A DNA stretch of 64,000 nt, from the NCBI RefSeq assembly GCF_002949795.1, contig NZ_CP026692.1, positions 5,006,545-5,070,544 on the forward strand. Reading direction: 5' to 3'. The notes beneath the pieces are model-generated. The model was not told the origin of the DNA, searched no databases, and saw only the letters and a list, made by a program, of their open reading frames with translations. Below are positions 1 to 8,484 of the stretch, one piece after another. Position 1 is the first letter of the stretch. Every line of letters starts with the position of its first letter. This DNA is from Nostoc sp. 'Lobaria pulmonaria (5183) cyanobiont' (lineage in GTDB: Bacteria; Cyanobacteriota; Cyanobacteriia; Cyanobacteriales; Nostocaceae). Position numbers and translations under genes: made by a program.

Positions 1-105
1 ATTACCCAAGGTTTCAAGTTGAGGGAACAAACTTTGCAAATGACAACTTATTTACCGAGTACACCAGAGCAATATTATCGAGAGTTGCTGGAATATCATA
101 AATAA
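1..105 (+). CDS. 3' end of an unidentified protein (partial)
   Basis: The first frame is open from the window edge to a TAA stop, giving 34 residues that end in LPSTPEQYYRELLEYHK. The gene starts before the window, so its family cannot be named. The coding call rests only on the open frame and on a plausible amphipathic C-terminus. It ends about 97 bases before the next gene on the same strand. Confidence 0.5.
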   Translation: MTQGFKLREQTLQMTTYLPSTPEQYYRELLEYHK

Positions 106-201
106 AGCGATCGCCTCATGTAAATTTCCAGCTCAACAACAGAAGCCGCAAAGCATACAGGCAAGTTATAATTCTCTTGCGGATCAACGTAACAAAAATT
201 T

Positions 202-528
202 ATGAGTAACCCCATTGTGCAAGCCTTTTTCGTAGGCAGAGCAGTAGCTGAAGTAGTTAATGAGCGTTTAGAGGTCGCCTTGACCGATGCTTTGAGCGAT
301 CTGGGCAAATTTGATGCAGAAGCTAGAGAGCAGTTGCGCCAGTTTACAGAAGAAGTCCTAGAGCGGGCAAATCGGGCAACAGAAGCAGCTAATGCCAGTC
401 AACCTACCACAGGTACTGGACAAGCCAGTTCTGATTCTGGTGACTTGCAAGCAGATATTGACGAATTACGAGCCGAAATTGCCCTATTACGAACAGAATT
501 GCAACATTATCGCCGAGCTTCTGCATAA
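202..528 (+). CDS. Small conserved cyanobacterial protein (DUF6825-like)
   Basis: A 108-residue soluble protein. The N-terminus (MSNPIVQAFFVGRAVAEVV) looks like a short hydrophobic or amphipathic helix. A charged helical stretch follows, then a Ser/Thr/Gly linker at about residues 72-83, and a predicted coiled coil ends the protein (LQADIDELRAEIALLRTELQ). From memory this resembles the DUF6825 family shared by cyanobacteria and plastids, but that was not checked. No signal peptide or catalytic motif is visible, and no function is proposed. No clear ribosome binding site precedes the ATG. Confidence 0.75.
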   Translation: MSNPIVQAFFVGRAVAEVVNERLEVALTDALSDLGKFDAEAREQLRQFTEEVLERANRATEAANASQPTTGTGQASSDSGDLQADIDELRAEIALLRTELQHYRRASA

Positions 529-658
529 ATTTTAGTCATTAGTCATTGGTCAAAAATTATGTACAAATGACAAATGACACTTAAGAAAGAATAGTTTAGG
601 AATCAGAGTGTCTTTTCTTCCAAGTGATTCGGTCGCAAACCAACGGTAAACAAAGTAT

Positions 659-2344
659 ATGGAACAAGGTTATTCAGAGAAGGCATACCGTTGGAATCGG
701 GAAAAATACTCTAGCAAACGGCGTTTTGTGGACATTTGGTCTTTTGTCTTGACCTTATTGTTCAAACTTTGGTTATACAACAAATCTTGGAGTTATCCAG
801 GTGGTGTGACTGATGTAAAGCAAGCTGCAAGACGCAAAACCCAAGCAGTATGGATTCGCAATACTCTACTGGATTTAGGGCCAACCTTCATCAAAGTTGG
901 GCAACTGTTTTCTACCCGTGCTGATATATTCCCTGGTGAATATGTAGAAGAACTAGCCAAGTTACAAGACAAAGTACCCGCATTTAGTTATGAGCAAGTA
1001 GAAGCGATCGTTGAGAAAGAACTAGGCAAGAAAATTCCTGAACTCTTTCATAGTTTTGAACCGATTCCCTTAGCTGCTGCTAGCTTGGGGCAAGTACACA
1101 AAGCTGTGCTACATACTGGGGAATCGGTTGTTGTCAAGGTGCAACGTCCTGGACTAAAGAAATTATTTGAAATAGATTTACAGATTCTCAAAGGAATTAC
1201 CCGCTACTTTCAAAACCATCCCAAATGGGGACGGGGGCGAGATTGGTTGGGTATTTACGAAGAGTGTTGTCGCATTCTTTGGGAAGAAATTGATTATCTT
1301 AACGAAGGTCGTAACGCCGATACTTTTCGCCGGAACTTTCGCGGCTACGATTGGGTGAACGTCCCCAGAATATACTGGCGTTACGCTACTTCCAGAGTAC
1401 TGACTTTAGAATATCTCCCTGGAATTAAAATTAGCCAATACGAAGCTTTAGAAGCAGCAGGTTTAGATCGAAAGGCGATCGCTCGTCAAGGCGCTCAAGC
1501 CTACTTACTACAATTACTCAATAGTGGCTTTTTTCACGCCGATCCTCACCCAGGCAATATAGCCGTTAGTGCAAACGGTGCTTTAATATTCTACGATTTC
1601 GGCATGATGGGGCGGATTAAGTCCAACGTCCGCGAAGGATTGATGCAAACACTGTTTGGCATTGCCCAAAAAGATGGCGATCGCGTTGTGCAGTCTCTCA
1701 TCGATTTAGGTGCGATCGCCCCAACTGATGATATGGGCCCAGTACGGCGTTCCGTCCAGTATATGCTGGATCATTTTATGGATAAGCCCTTTGAGAACCA
1801 ATCAGTTGCAGCAATCAGTGACGACCTTTACGAAATAGCTTATAATCAGCCATTTAGATTTCCAGCAACTTTCACTTTTGTGATGCGAGCCTTTTCTACT
1901 CTAGAAGGGGTAGGCAAAGGCTTAGATCCAGAGTTTAACTTTATGGAAGTTGCCAAACCGTATGCAATGCAACTTATGACCGATATGAATGGTTCTGAGG
2001 GTAATAGCTTTCTTAACGAATTAAGTCGCCAAGCAGCTCAGGTAAGTAGTACCGCCTTTGGTCTGCCACGTAGATTAGAGGATACACTGGAGAAGCTAGA
2101 GCAAGGAGATATGCGCTTGCGCGTTCGGTCTATAGAAACCGAACGCCTGCTGCGGCGACAGAGCAGTATTCAGCTCTCAATAAGCTATGCTCTGTTAATC
2201 AGCGGTTTCACGCTTTCAGCTACTATTTTAGTGGTTAAGGATTATCTATGGTTGGCACTGCTGCCTGGTTTAATTGCAGCGGCGCTTTCAGCGATCCTGA
2301 TCCGATTACTTTTACGCCTCGACCGTTACGATCGTATGTATTAA
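659..2344 (+). CDS. AarF/ABC1/UbiB family atypical kinase
   Basis: A 561-residue member of the ABC1 (UbiB/COQ8) atypical kinase family. It has the KxGQ signature (IKVGQLFSTRAD, K79), the Ala-rich nucleotide-binding loop (AAASLGQVHKA, about residues 139-149), the VVVKVQRPG lysine (K160), the catalytic HADPHPGN segment and the metal-binding FYDFGMMG. Two hydrophobic segments near residues 505-550 probably anchor it in a membrane. Cyanobacteria carry several paralogues, linked in the family to quinone or prenyl-lipid metabolism; the substrate of this one cannot be read from sequence. Its stop is 18 bases before the PP2C phosphatase start, so the two are probably co-transcribed, pairing a kinase-like protein with a phosphatase. 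Confidence 0.92.
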   Translation: MEQGYSEKAYRWNREKYSSKRRFVDIWSFVLTLLFKLWLYNKSWSYPGGVTDVKQAARRKTQAVWIRNTLLDLGPTFIKVGQLFSTRADIFPGEYVEELAKLQDKVPAFSYEQVEAIVEKELGKKIPELFHSFEPIPLAAASLGQVHKAVLHTGESVVVKVQRPGLKKLFEIDLQILKGITRYFQNHPKWGRGRDWLGIYEECCRILWEEIDYLNEGRNADTFRRNFRGYDWVNVPRIYWRYATSRVLTLEYLPGIKISQYEALEAAGLDRKAIARQGAQAYLLQLLNSGFFHADPHPGNIAVSANGALIFYDFGMMGRIKSNVREGLMQTLFGIAQKDGDRVVQSLIDLGAIAPTDDMGPVRRSVQYMLDHFMDKPFENQSVAAISDDLYEIAYNQPFRFPATFTFVMRAFSTLEGVGKGLDPEFNFMEVAKPYAMQLMTDMNGSEGNSFLNELSRQAAQVSSTAFGLPRRLEDTLEKLEQGDMRLRVRSIETERLLRRQSSIQLSISYALLISGFTLSATILVVKDYLWLALLPGLIAAALSAILIRLLLRLDRYDRMY

Positions 2345-2362
2345 TTGCTGCAAAAAAAATTT

Positions 2363-3100
2363 ATGAAACTCAATTTCACGGGTTTTAGCGATCCGGGACT
2401 TATTCGTTCTAATAATCAGGATGCTTACTATATAGACCCAGAAGGACGATTTTTTGTTGTTGCCGATGGCATGGGTGGTCATGCTGGAGGTGAGGAGGCA
2501 AGTAGAATTGCCACTGGAGAAATTCAGGCGTATTTGATAGCAAATTGGGAAACCTCTAAGTCTTCTCAAGAATTGCTAGAGCAAGCTTTGTGGGGTGCCA
2601 ATAAAGCGATTTTGCAGGATCAGCAAAATCATCCCGAACGCGCCGATATGGGGACAACGGTTGTAGCAGTGATTTTTCGCTCTCCAGAGTCGCCTTGGTG
2701 CGCTCATGTTGGCGATTCACGGCTGTATCGCTTCCGAGAGTCGCACTTAGAACAGGTAACGGAAGACCATACTTGGGTAGCACGAGCAATCAAAATCGGT
2801 GACATCACCTTAGATGAAGCACGATTACATCCTTTTCGTCATGTATTATCGCGTTGTTTGGGGCGTGAAGACTTGCATCAAATTGATGTGCAACCACTAG
2901 ATGTAAAAGTTGGCGATCGCTTGCTGTTATGTAGTGATGGTCTTACAGAAGAACTTGTTGAACAGAAGATTGCTAGCTGCCTTCAAAATAGTCCTTGGCT
3001 TGATAAAGCCGCCATCTCTCTTGTTGAGGCTGCCAAAGAGCATGGAGGGCACGATAACATTACAGTTGTTATCGTCTCACTCGAAGAAAATAGTCATTAG
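2363..3100 (+). CDS. PP2C-type Ser/Thr protein phosphatase
   Basis: A 245-residue PPM/PP2C phosphatase of the bacterial Stp1/PrpC type. The metal-binding motifs are in the usual order: RSNNQDAYY, VVADGMGGHAGGEEAS, DMGTTVVAV, HVGDSRLYRFR, LLCSDGLTEEL and GGHDNITVVIV. It is expected to remove phosphate from Ser/Thr residues using Mn or Mg in the cytoplasm. I chose the ATG at 2363, since MKLNFTGFSDPG is the usual family N-terminus; an in-frame TTG at 2345 would add six residues. It follows the AarF-like gene by 18 bases. The stop codon lies in a run of GTCATTAGTC/GTCATTGGTC repeats. Confidence 0.93.
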   Translation: MKLNFTGFSDPGLIRSNNQDAYYIDPEGRFFVVADGMGGHAGGEEASRIATGEIQAYLIANWETSKSSQELLEQALWGANKAILQDQQNHPERADMGTTVVAVIFRSPESPWCAHVGDSRLYRFRESHLEQVTEDHTWVARAIKIGDITLDEARLHPFRHVLSRCLGREDLHQIDVQPLDVKVGDRLLLCSDGLTEELVEQKIASCLQNSPWLDKAAISLVEAAKEHGGHDNITVVIVSLEENSH

Positions 3101-3786
3101 TCATTGGTCATTGATCATTAGTCATTAGTCATTAGTCGATGCTTAGTAACTTTAAACAAATGACAAAGGACAAAGGACAAACGACAAATCTGGTAAATAT
3201 ACTCAGTAATTTGTTCAGTGTGAGCATTTTTCCTTTTTACAATTTGATACAAATATTTTTAGCCTCTTAAATTACCTAAAGAGGCTAAATTTGTATAAAT
3301 TGGGAAATTGACATCTTGCACGTAATAAGGTAAAGCGACTATAATACACGCTTATTACCATCAATTCCCCAACCTCCTTAAAATCTCCACCCTCCGAAGC
3401 TTCCTCCACCCTTGGGGAGACAGCATCTTAGGCTTTTAAACACAAAGACTAAGACGAGTTTTGCATAGCACCAGATATTCTCTTTAAAGGAGATTTGTGC
3501 AAAGCAGAAAGAATTTAGGGAAGTAGTTATACCTATCTGAGACCAAACAGAGCTTATTTTCCGGAATATGGTTCAGCTGACTTGGGTGGTATATCAGTAG
3601 GATTAGGTGCAAGATATCAGAGCAGAAAAAGTCCACAATTAGGATGTGGGCAATCTGTCAAACAATTGTTATCTTTCTTAATACGGAGGAACAAATGTTG
3701 GACAGTTACAAGTCAAAATATTATCCCATTTGGACTTCTGTGAGCGATATCATCTTTACGCGTTGTTTTTTCGGAGTTAATTAACT
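3101..3786. other. Gene-free stretch before nblA
   Basis: This 686-base stretch begins with short GTCATTAGTC and ACAAAGGACAA repeats (to about 3190). A hairpin (TAGCCTCTT 3260-3268 with AAGAGGCTA 3279-3287) follows but has no clean T-tract. A possible promoter lies at 3316-3345. No ORF with convincing coding features was seen. The rest is probably the long leader of nblA. Confidence 0.5.
3316..3345 (+). promoter_or_regulatory. Possible sigma70-type promoter for nblA
   Basis: TTGCAC at 3316-3321 and TATAAT at 3340-3345 are spaced by 18 bases. Transcription from here would give a leader of about 435 nucleotides before nblA. No GTA-N8-TAC NtcA box was found next to it. The assignment rests only on the match to consensus. 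Confidence 0.35.
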
Positions 3787-3984
3787 ATGAACCAACCAAT
3801 GAAACTATCCTTGGAACAGCAATTCAGCATCTGCTCATTCTCTACTCAGGTGCAAAATATGAGCCACGATCAAGCTAAAGACTTTTTAGTCAAGCTTTAT
3901 GAGCAAATGGTCGTCCGTGAGGCAACTTATCAAGAACTTCTTAAGCATCAGTGGGGCTTAGATTCCGGTTCCACTATGGCATAG
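3787..3984 (+). CDS. nblA: Phycobilisome degradation protein NblA
   Basis: A 65-residue protein with the NblA sequence (LSLEQQFSICSF, then QAKDFLVKLYEQMVVREA and YQELLKHQWG). NblA is a small helical adaptor that binds phycobiliproteins and brings the Clp protease to the phycobilisome during nitrogen or sulfur starvation. The length matches the family (about 55-65 residues). It stands alone, with a long leader upstream and 483 gene-free bases downstream, as expected for a strongly regulated single gene. The ATG at 3787 fits the family N-terminus; the second Met is at residue 5. Confidence 0.93.
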   Translation: MNQPMKLSLEQQFSICSFSTQVQNMSHDQAKDFLVKLYEQMVVREATYQELLKHQWGLDSGSTMA

Positions 3985-4467
3985 AGTTATTCTAATGTCG
4001 CAGTGGGCGACCTCCTTCTCTTGCTTGGTTCCAAGGAGGAAAAGAGCTGGGGATGTCGGGGCGTCAACTTCGATAAATAATTCCACAAGAGTGGCACAAA
4101 AGTTCAATTCCCGAAATTAACTAAGAATGACTAAACATTGTCTACGGCATATTTGCTGGGTCTAGACTTAACTCTAGCTAGCTTTGTAGGCTAAATCTGT
4201 TGTTTGCTTTAACCAAACTTCTTTTTTTTTCGTCTACTCTGAGAATCTTACCTGCATAAATTTACAATCTACTGGAATATTTGCACAGGTAGATACAGGT
4301 ATATTCAGAGATAATTTGGATACCACTGCTTTAGCAGCTAGCGATTTCACTCTTTATACATATAACTAGAACTTACATCTTTATATATATTTTGTTTATA
4401 AAACGTTACATTATTTGAGTGACGACCTTTTATTTCCATATAAAACACGTAATATTAACAATCATGC
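3985..4467. other. Gene-free stretch between nblA and the kinase gene
   Basis: This 483-base AT-rich stretch lies between convergent genes. The only structure noticed is a hairpin after nblA, CCTCCTT (4011-4017) with AAGGAGG (4033-4039), which lacks a clear T-tract. No coding sequence or RNA gene was recognised. Confidence 0.4.
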
Positions 4468-6021
4468 CTAACTGGAAAGATCGTATGGAGAATCTGTATC
4501 AATACTTTCCAGTTTTGTTAGAATTTGAGGCTTAATCTTTTCGTACTCGTTTTTGAGTAAACTTTTACTGATTTGCGGTTCAGCAGAGGACATCAACGTA
4601 TTGCTCATTCCGACCCACTCTTGTAGTCGTTGGCGCTGGGCAGAAGCGACGCTGGAAAGTAAGATGTGGGTACAAGGATTTGGTGCTTCTCGTGCAAAGA
4701 ATAATAGGCGGTAATAACCTGTGTGCTGTAGTAACCGGGCAATTTCTTGACCAAGGCTGGTTTTGAGATCGAGGTAATAAGGTAACCATTTAGCACCATG
4801 CTTGCGGTTGTGGATTACAGTAATCCATAGCAGCATGGGATGGGGGATAGAGATGAACAGAAATTGGTTATAGCGGTTACAGAGTAAGCGTTTTTGAATT
4901 TCCTCTTGCGGTAGCATCACACACAACGCTGGTAAAACCTCCCCATTGATATGAATGGGCTGGGGAAACACAATATCGGCAATTGGTTTATTTTGAGGCC
5001 AGGAAATGGCACGAGCAATTTCATCGTTTGACCAAGATACCCGCAAATCGGCTTTGGTCTTTTGTTCAAACTCAGTGGTAGCTGTAGTAGTGGGAACTAG
5101 GGCATGGGCGGCTTGCTGAATTTTGCGTGTATGCTCAGGCTTTTCTAAAAATGCTAAAACTCTGAGGATTTCAGTAATACTTTGGGGGCGATCGCGTGCT
5201 ACTTTGGCTAGACAACTCATCACTAAATTTTCGATTTCTTTTGGTAGTTCTAATCCCGGAGCAACCTCAGCAAAAGAACGTGGTTTTTGATAGTGATGTG
5301 TTTTATACCACGCACCAAAAGAGTGAGTTGGTGCCACCAGTGGCATTTTGCCTGTGAGCATCTCAAACATCATGACGCCCAAACTATAAATATCAGCACG
5401 GTTGTCTAATTCCTTACCCTCCATCTGTTCGGGAGAAGAATAAGCCAATGTCCCCAAATAAAATTTTGTATGATCGCCATCTGACTGTAATAACTTAGCA
5501 ATACCAAAATCTAGAACCTTGACCAATTCTCCAAAACTGGGATCTTGAATCACCAGCATATTGCTTGGCTTAACATCACGATGGATAATTGGGCAAATAG
5601 TGCCATCAACCGGGATGCCATCATGGGCACACTGTAATCCCAGGCTGAGTTGACGCGCCATACTGAGAAATCTTGCTAAAGGCAATCGTTGCTTGCGAAT
5701 AATATTGTTCAGGCTTTGTCCTTGTAAGTATTCCATGACGTAGAAGGGGATATTATTGTCATCTACCCCATAGTCCATAACTCGGACAATATGGATACTT
5801 TTTTGCCCTAGTAAAGCACAGGTTTTTGCTTCTCGCTCAAAGCGGTCTTGCAATCGCATCTTTTCATTTTGGATTGATAGAGCTAGAAACTTAACTGCAA
5901 CAGGTACACCTCCCAACAATATATCTTTAGCACGATAAACCCGACCCATTGCTCCAGTACCGATTAACTCTTGGAGTTGGTAGCGTTTGCTGAGTAAGCG
6001 ACCAATGTTGGGGTCTGACAT
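4468..6021 (-). CDS. Hanks-type Ser/Thr protein kinase with a C-terminal domain of unknown function
   Basis: A 517-residue soluble protein. Residues about 14-290 form a eukaryotic-type kinase: the glycine-rich loop GTGAMGRVY (21-29), the ATP lysine K44 in VAVKF, the catalytic HRDVKPSN (147-154, base D149), DFG at 171-173, and the P+1 region YSSPEQM. All catalytic residues are present. The C-terminal part (about residues 330-500) is not a recognised sensor (no PASTA, TPR, WD40 or GAF). It reads as a compact alpha/beta region with LCVMLPQEE and PHPMLLWITV, and a variable Ala/Thr linker precedes it. There is no membrane helix. Targets are unknown. The gene is monocistronic, with 658 gene-free bases upstream. 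Confidence 0.92.
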   Translation of the reverse strand: MSDPNIGRLLSKRYQLQELIGTGAMGRVYRAKDILLGGVPVAVKFLALSIQNEKMRLQDRFEREAKTCALLGQKSIHIVRVMDYGVDDNNIPFYVMEYLQGQSLNNIIRKQRLPLARFLSMARQLSLGLQCAHDGIPVDGTICPIIHRDVKPSNMLVIQDPSFGELVKVLDFGIAKLLQSDGDHTKFYLGTLAYSSPEQMEGKELDNRADIYSLGVMMFEMLTGKMPLVAPTHSFGAWYKTHHYQKPRSFAEVAPGLELPKEIENLVMSCLAKVARDRPQSITEILRVLAFLEKPEHTRKIQQAAHALVPTTTATTEFEQKTKADLRVSWSNDEIARAISWPQNKPIADIVFPQPIHINGEVLPALCVMLPQEEIQKRLLCNRYNQFLFISIPHPMLLWITVIHNRKHGAKWLPYYLDLKTSLGQEIARLLQHTGYYRLLFFAREAPNPCTHILLSSVASAQRQRLQEWVGMSNTLMSSAEPQISKSLLKNEYEKIKPQILTKLESIDTDSPYDLSS

Positions 6022-6679
6022 AGAAAATTCGACTCTAAAAGCAGATTGTAAGTGTTTAGGAGGACAAGTGCATTCAAACTGATATCTGATTATTGCGCCT
6101 AGAAATGACTTTTTATGCTTTTACTGCAAGACAGAAATGGAAGTCAAAAGGTAAAAAGCTTATAAGCTAAGCTTTTGTGCGATTTCCAATAGTTGGTCCA
6201 TTTACGCGGTGCTGTACTAGCTTTTTCAGTCCTCTTTCAGAAGATTGAAACCACGATCTGACCGTTTGCAACCAAGACGGTTATTGCAACTGGTGCAACA
6301 TACCAAATCAAACAAGCATAAAGAGTAGATTTATGATGACGCTTTGTACCATTTTGCACTTTCATTGCGGTGTAGTTTTAGTTTGCCCAATTTTGACTAA
6401 TGCGCTATCACTCTTGGTGTCTCCCCAACTCTTGGAGACGTTGCTTTGTGTTGGGAGAAGACGGCACTAGTTTGGCTACATGAAACTTTACCTGCCTTTG
6501 CAGGTTAACAAACCTTAAATTGACATTATTCCACGGAGCTAGACTTGAGTTTGTGTAATAGGGAATTATATTCGCCCAATACTTTTAAAACATTTTCTGA
6601 TTACCTAACAATATTTTTAACATTCAAGGTCATTATTACTATGTAAAAATGCATTATTTATTGATAAACCTGTAATAGC
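6022..6679. other. Gene-free stretch with two hairpins
   Basis: 658 bases between two minus-strand genes. Two inverted repeats are visible: GTCTCCCCAAC (from about 6419) pairing imperfectly with GTTGGGAGAAGAC (6450-6462), and a tight hairpin TTACCTGC...GCAGGTTAA (about 6488-6508). They could be part of a leader or a small RNA, but nothing shows that they are transcribed. No ORF is convincing. Confidence 0.35.
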
Positions 6680-7693
6680 CTAAAAGGTAGTTTTTTGTTT
6701 TTTCTGTCGGTTAGGATATATATCAAAACTTGATTTATTATTCATCACATAGTATTGAATTCGACGCTCAACGATCCCATAAAATCGGGACATAAAATCA
6801 TAAAAAAAGCCCTGATTTTTCCTGATTTCTGTGAACGCTGTTAACAGGTTTCCTTGTTTTATAGGTTCTACAACTTTAAAATAAGCTAGATTTTTCTTAA
6901 AGACTGAAAGATTATAAGATAGAGCGCGCATTAGAGCAGGATTGGTTTTTACAACGTCTTGTTGCATGAAATATTTAGCAGCTTTGCAAGATTGATTTAG
7001 ACGTGGTAATTGGCTTTGATATACAAGAGAACCGGGGCGTGAACGGTAGAAATAATAGGGTTTTGGTTCAATAAAAAACCTAGCTCCTTTAATTAAGCAT
7101 TTCATATCAAGCCAAAAATCTTGACCCATCCTGATTTCATCATCGTACTCAATGCCGTGCTTAACCAGAAATTCTCGTTTGAATAGGGGTTTGCTTAAGC
7201 CAAGATGCAATCCTGCTTCCCCAAAGACATCAGTTTCTACAAAATAAACGATATCAATTTGGATAATTTTATCTATAAGTTCTCCACTTTCTTGAATCAA
7301 TGTACTCCAAGGGGATGTTGCACCGTCTTTGATAAAATAAACATCATCAGCAATCATGTCTGCATTTATTTTATTTGCCAGAGACACAAGCTTTTCCAAT
7401 CTTTCTGGAGCATACCAATCATCTGAATCAAGTACAGCAATCCATTCTCCTTGGGCTGCTCGAAAGGCGCGATTACGTGCAGCCGCTGCTCCAAGATTTT
7501 GCTGATTAACTATCACTTTAATACGTCGATCGGTGAAACTTTTAGCGACTTCTACAGTTTTATCACTTGAGCCATCATCGACTATGATAACTTCAATGTC
7601 AGTGAGTGTTTGCTCTAAGGCTGACTCTATTGCCTTCCCAATATAAGTTTCAGTATTGTAAGCAGGGATAATAACGGAGACTTTAGGATTCAC
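6680..7693 (-). CDS. Family 2 glycosyltransferase (GT-A fold)
   Basis: A 337-residue enzyme with a GT2 catalytic domain in its N-terminal 230 residues: VSVIIPAYNTETYIGKAI, IIVDDGSSD (D39, D40), the QNLGAAAARN nucleotide-sugar segment, and the metal-binding DSDDW (89-92). It should move a sugar from a nucleotide donor to a polysaccharide or lipid acceptor; donor and acceptor cannot be read. No transmembrane helix is visible, so it acts on the cytoplasmic side. The C-terminal 100 residues are helical and basic. It stands alone without other polysaccharide genes. The reading starts at the ATG in front of NPKVSVIIPAYN, the usual GT2 beginning. Confidence 0.9.
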   Translation of the reverse strand: MNPKVSVIIPAYNTETYIGKAIESALEQTLTDIEVIIVDDGSSDKTVEVAKSFTDRRIKVIVNQQNLGAAAARNRAFRAAQGEWIAVLDSDDWYAPERLEKLVSLANKINADMIADDVYFIKDGATSPWSTLIQESGELIDKIIQIDIVYFVETDVFGEAGLHLGLSKPLFKREFLVKHGIEYDDEIRMGQDFWLDMKCLIKGARFFIEPKPYYFYRSRPGSLVYQSQLPRLNQSCKAAKYFMQQDVVKTNPALMRALSYNLSVFKKNLAYFKVVEPIKQGNLLTAFTEIRKNQGFFYDFMSRFYGIVERRIQYYVMNNKSSFDIYPNRQKKQKTTF

Positions 7694-7918
7694 GAAACTG
7701 AACTCCTGATTACACGATTAGGTAAAATACTAAAATCCTGATAATAATTTGATCGTTTCTTTATTACTATACAACTCAGTAGCTCAGTGAGAATAAACGA
7801 TGAGTGGTTAAATTTGGGCAGGAGATATTAGGCGTTGGGAAACCAGTGGGTTGCCAGAGTTTTTTGAACGGCGGTTTTTGGCTTAGAAGAACAGCAAAGC
7901 GGTGAGACAGCGCTGCTT

Positions 7919-8365
7919 TTAAGCTGACTGGCGCTCTAGGCTAGCTTCCATTGTGTTAGTTAAAAAATGACCAGCTAAAATACCACTACTAAGGTAATAT
8001 GTATCTTGCGAAATCCGGTGTAGGGTTTCAAAGCCACTACGACGCTGACGATCGCCTAGTACCCAGTAACGCTGTACGATAGTATCAAGACCAATCCAGC
8101 CTTCGCCTTCAACTTGCCCCAAAATATTATGTTGTAGTAAAAAAGTATACTGACGCTCTCCATCATGCAACCGCCCCTTATATTGCAGAGAGATTTCGGA
8201 GCGATCGCTACCTGGGAATATCAGTTTTGTGGCCATAGTGAACCAGTTATCTCGATTCCAAGCTACCAAGGTCATACCCTTGACACTAATTGGCATACCA
8301 TTGCGTTCCAGCCAATTTCCTTCCATTGCCCAGCGTCCTGGTTCCAATAAAAAAGTATGAGCCAC
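7919..8365 (-). CDS. Conserved cyanobacterial protein, possibly calycin-like
   Basis: A 148-residue soluble protein. Its N-terminal pattern (PGRWAMEGNWLERNGMP, then LVAWNRDNWFTMATKLIFP) and a series of alternating beta strands rich in Trp, Gly and Tyr suggest a small beta-barrel such as the calycin (lipocalin/FABP) fold. That is inference from sequence pattern only. There is no signal peptide and no catalytic motif. It is transcribed in the same direction as anmK, which lies 119 bases upstream on the minus strand. The function is unknown to me. Confidence 0.75.
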   Translation of the reverse strand: MAHTFLLEPGRWAMEGNWLERNGMPISVKGMTLVAWNRDNWFTMATKLIFPGSDRSEISLQYKGRLHDGERQYTFLLQHNILGQVEGEGWIGLDTIVQRYWVLGDRQRRSGFETLHRISQDTYYLSSGILAGHFLTNTMEASLERQSA

Positions 8366-8484
8366 CTTTTATTTCCTGTGTTGCTCGAGTGCCGCCAAGA
8401 CTATAGTTATAGCAGTGCTAAGTTGCCAGTGCTGAGTTACGAGTGAGAATGAAGAAATTTTTTATCTTGTTTATTGTTCTTGAC

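Noticed and set aside
3100..3190. Repeat runs (GTCATTAGTC) as a CRISPR array
   Set aside because: Units are about 10 bases without unique spacers; they are the short tandem repeats common in Nostoc.
3260..3287. Hairpin TAGCCTCTT/AAGAGGCTA as a terminator for the PP2C gene
   Set aside because: It lies 160 bases past the stop and neither side has a proper T-tract, so it is noted only as a hairpin.
4011..4039. Terminator for nblA (CCTCCTT/AAGGAGG)
   Set aside because: The stem is short with a 15-base loop and no T-tract; kept only as part of the gap description.
4090..4120. Possible tRNA T-arm (GTTCAATTC)
   Set aside because: No acceptor stem, D-arm or anticodon arm could be paired around it.
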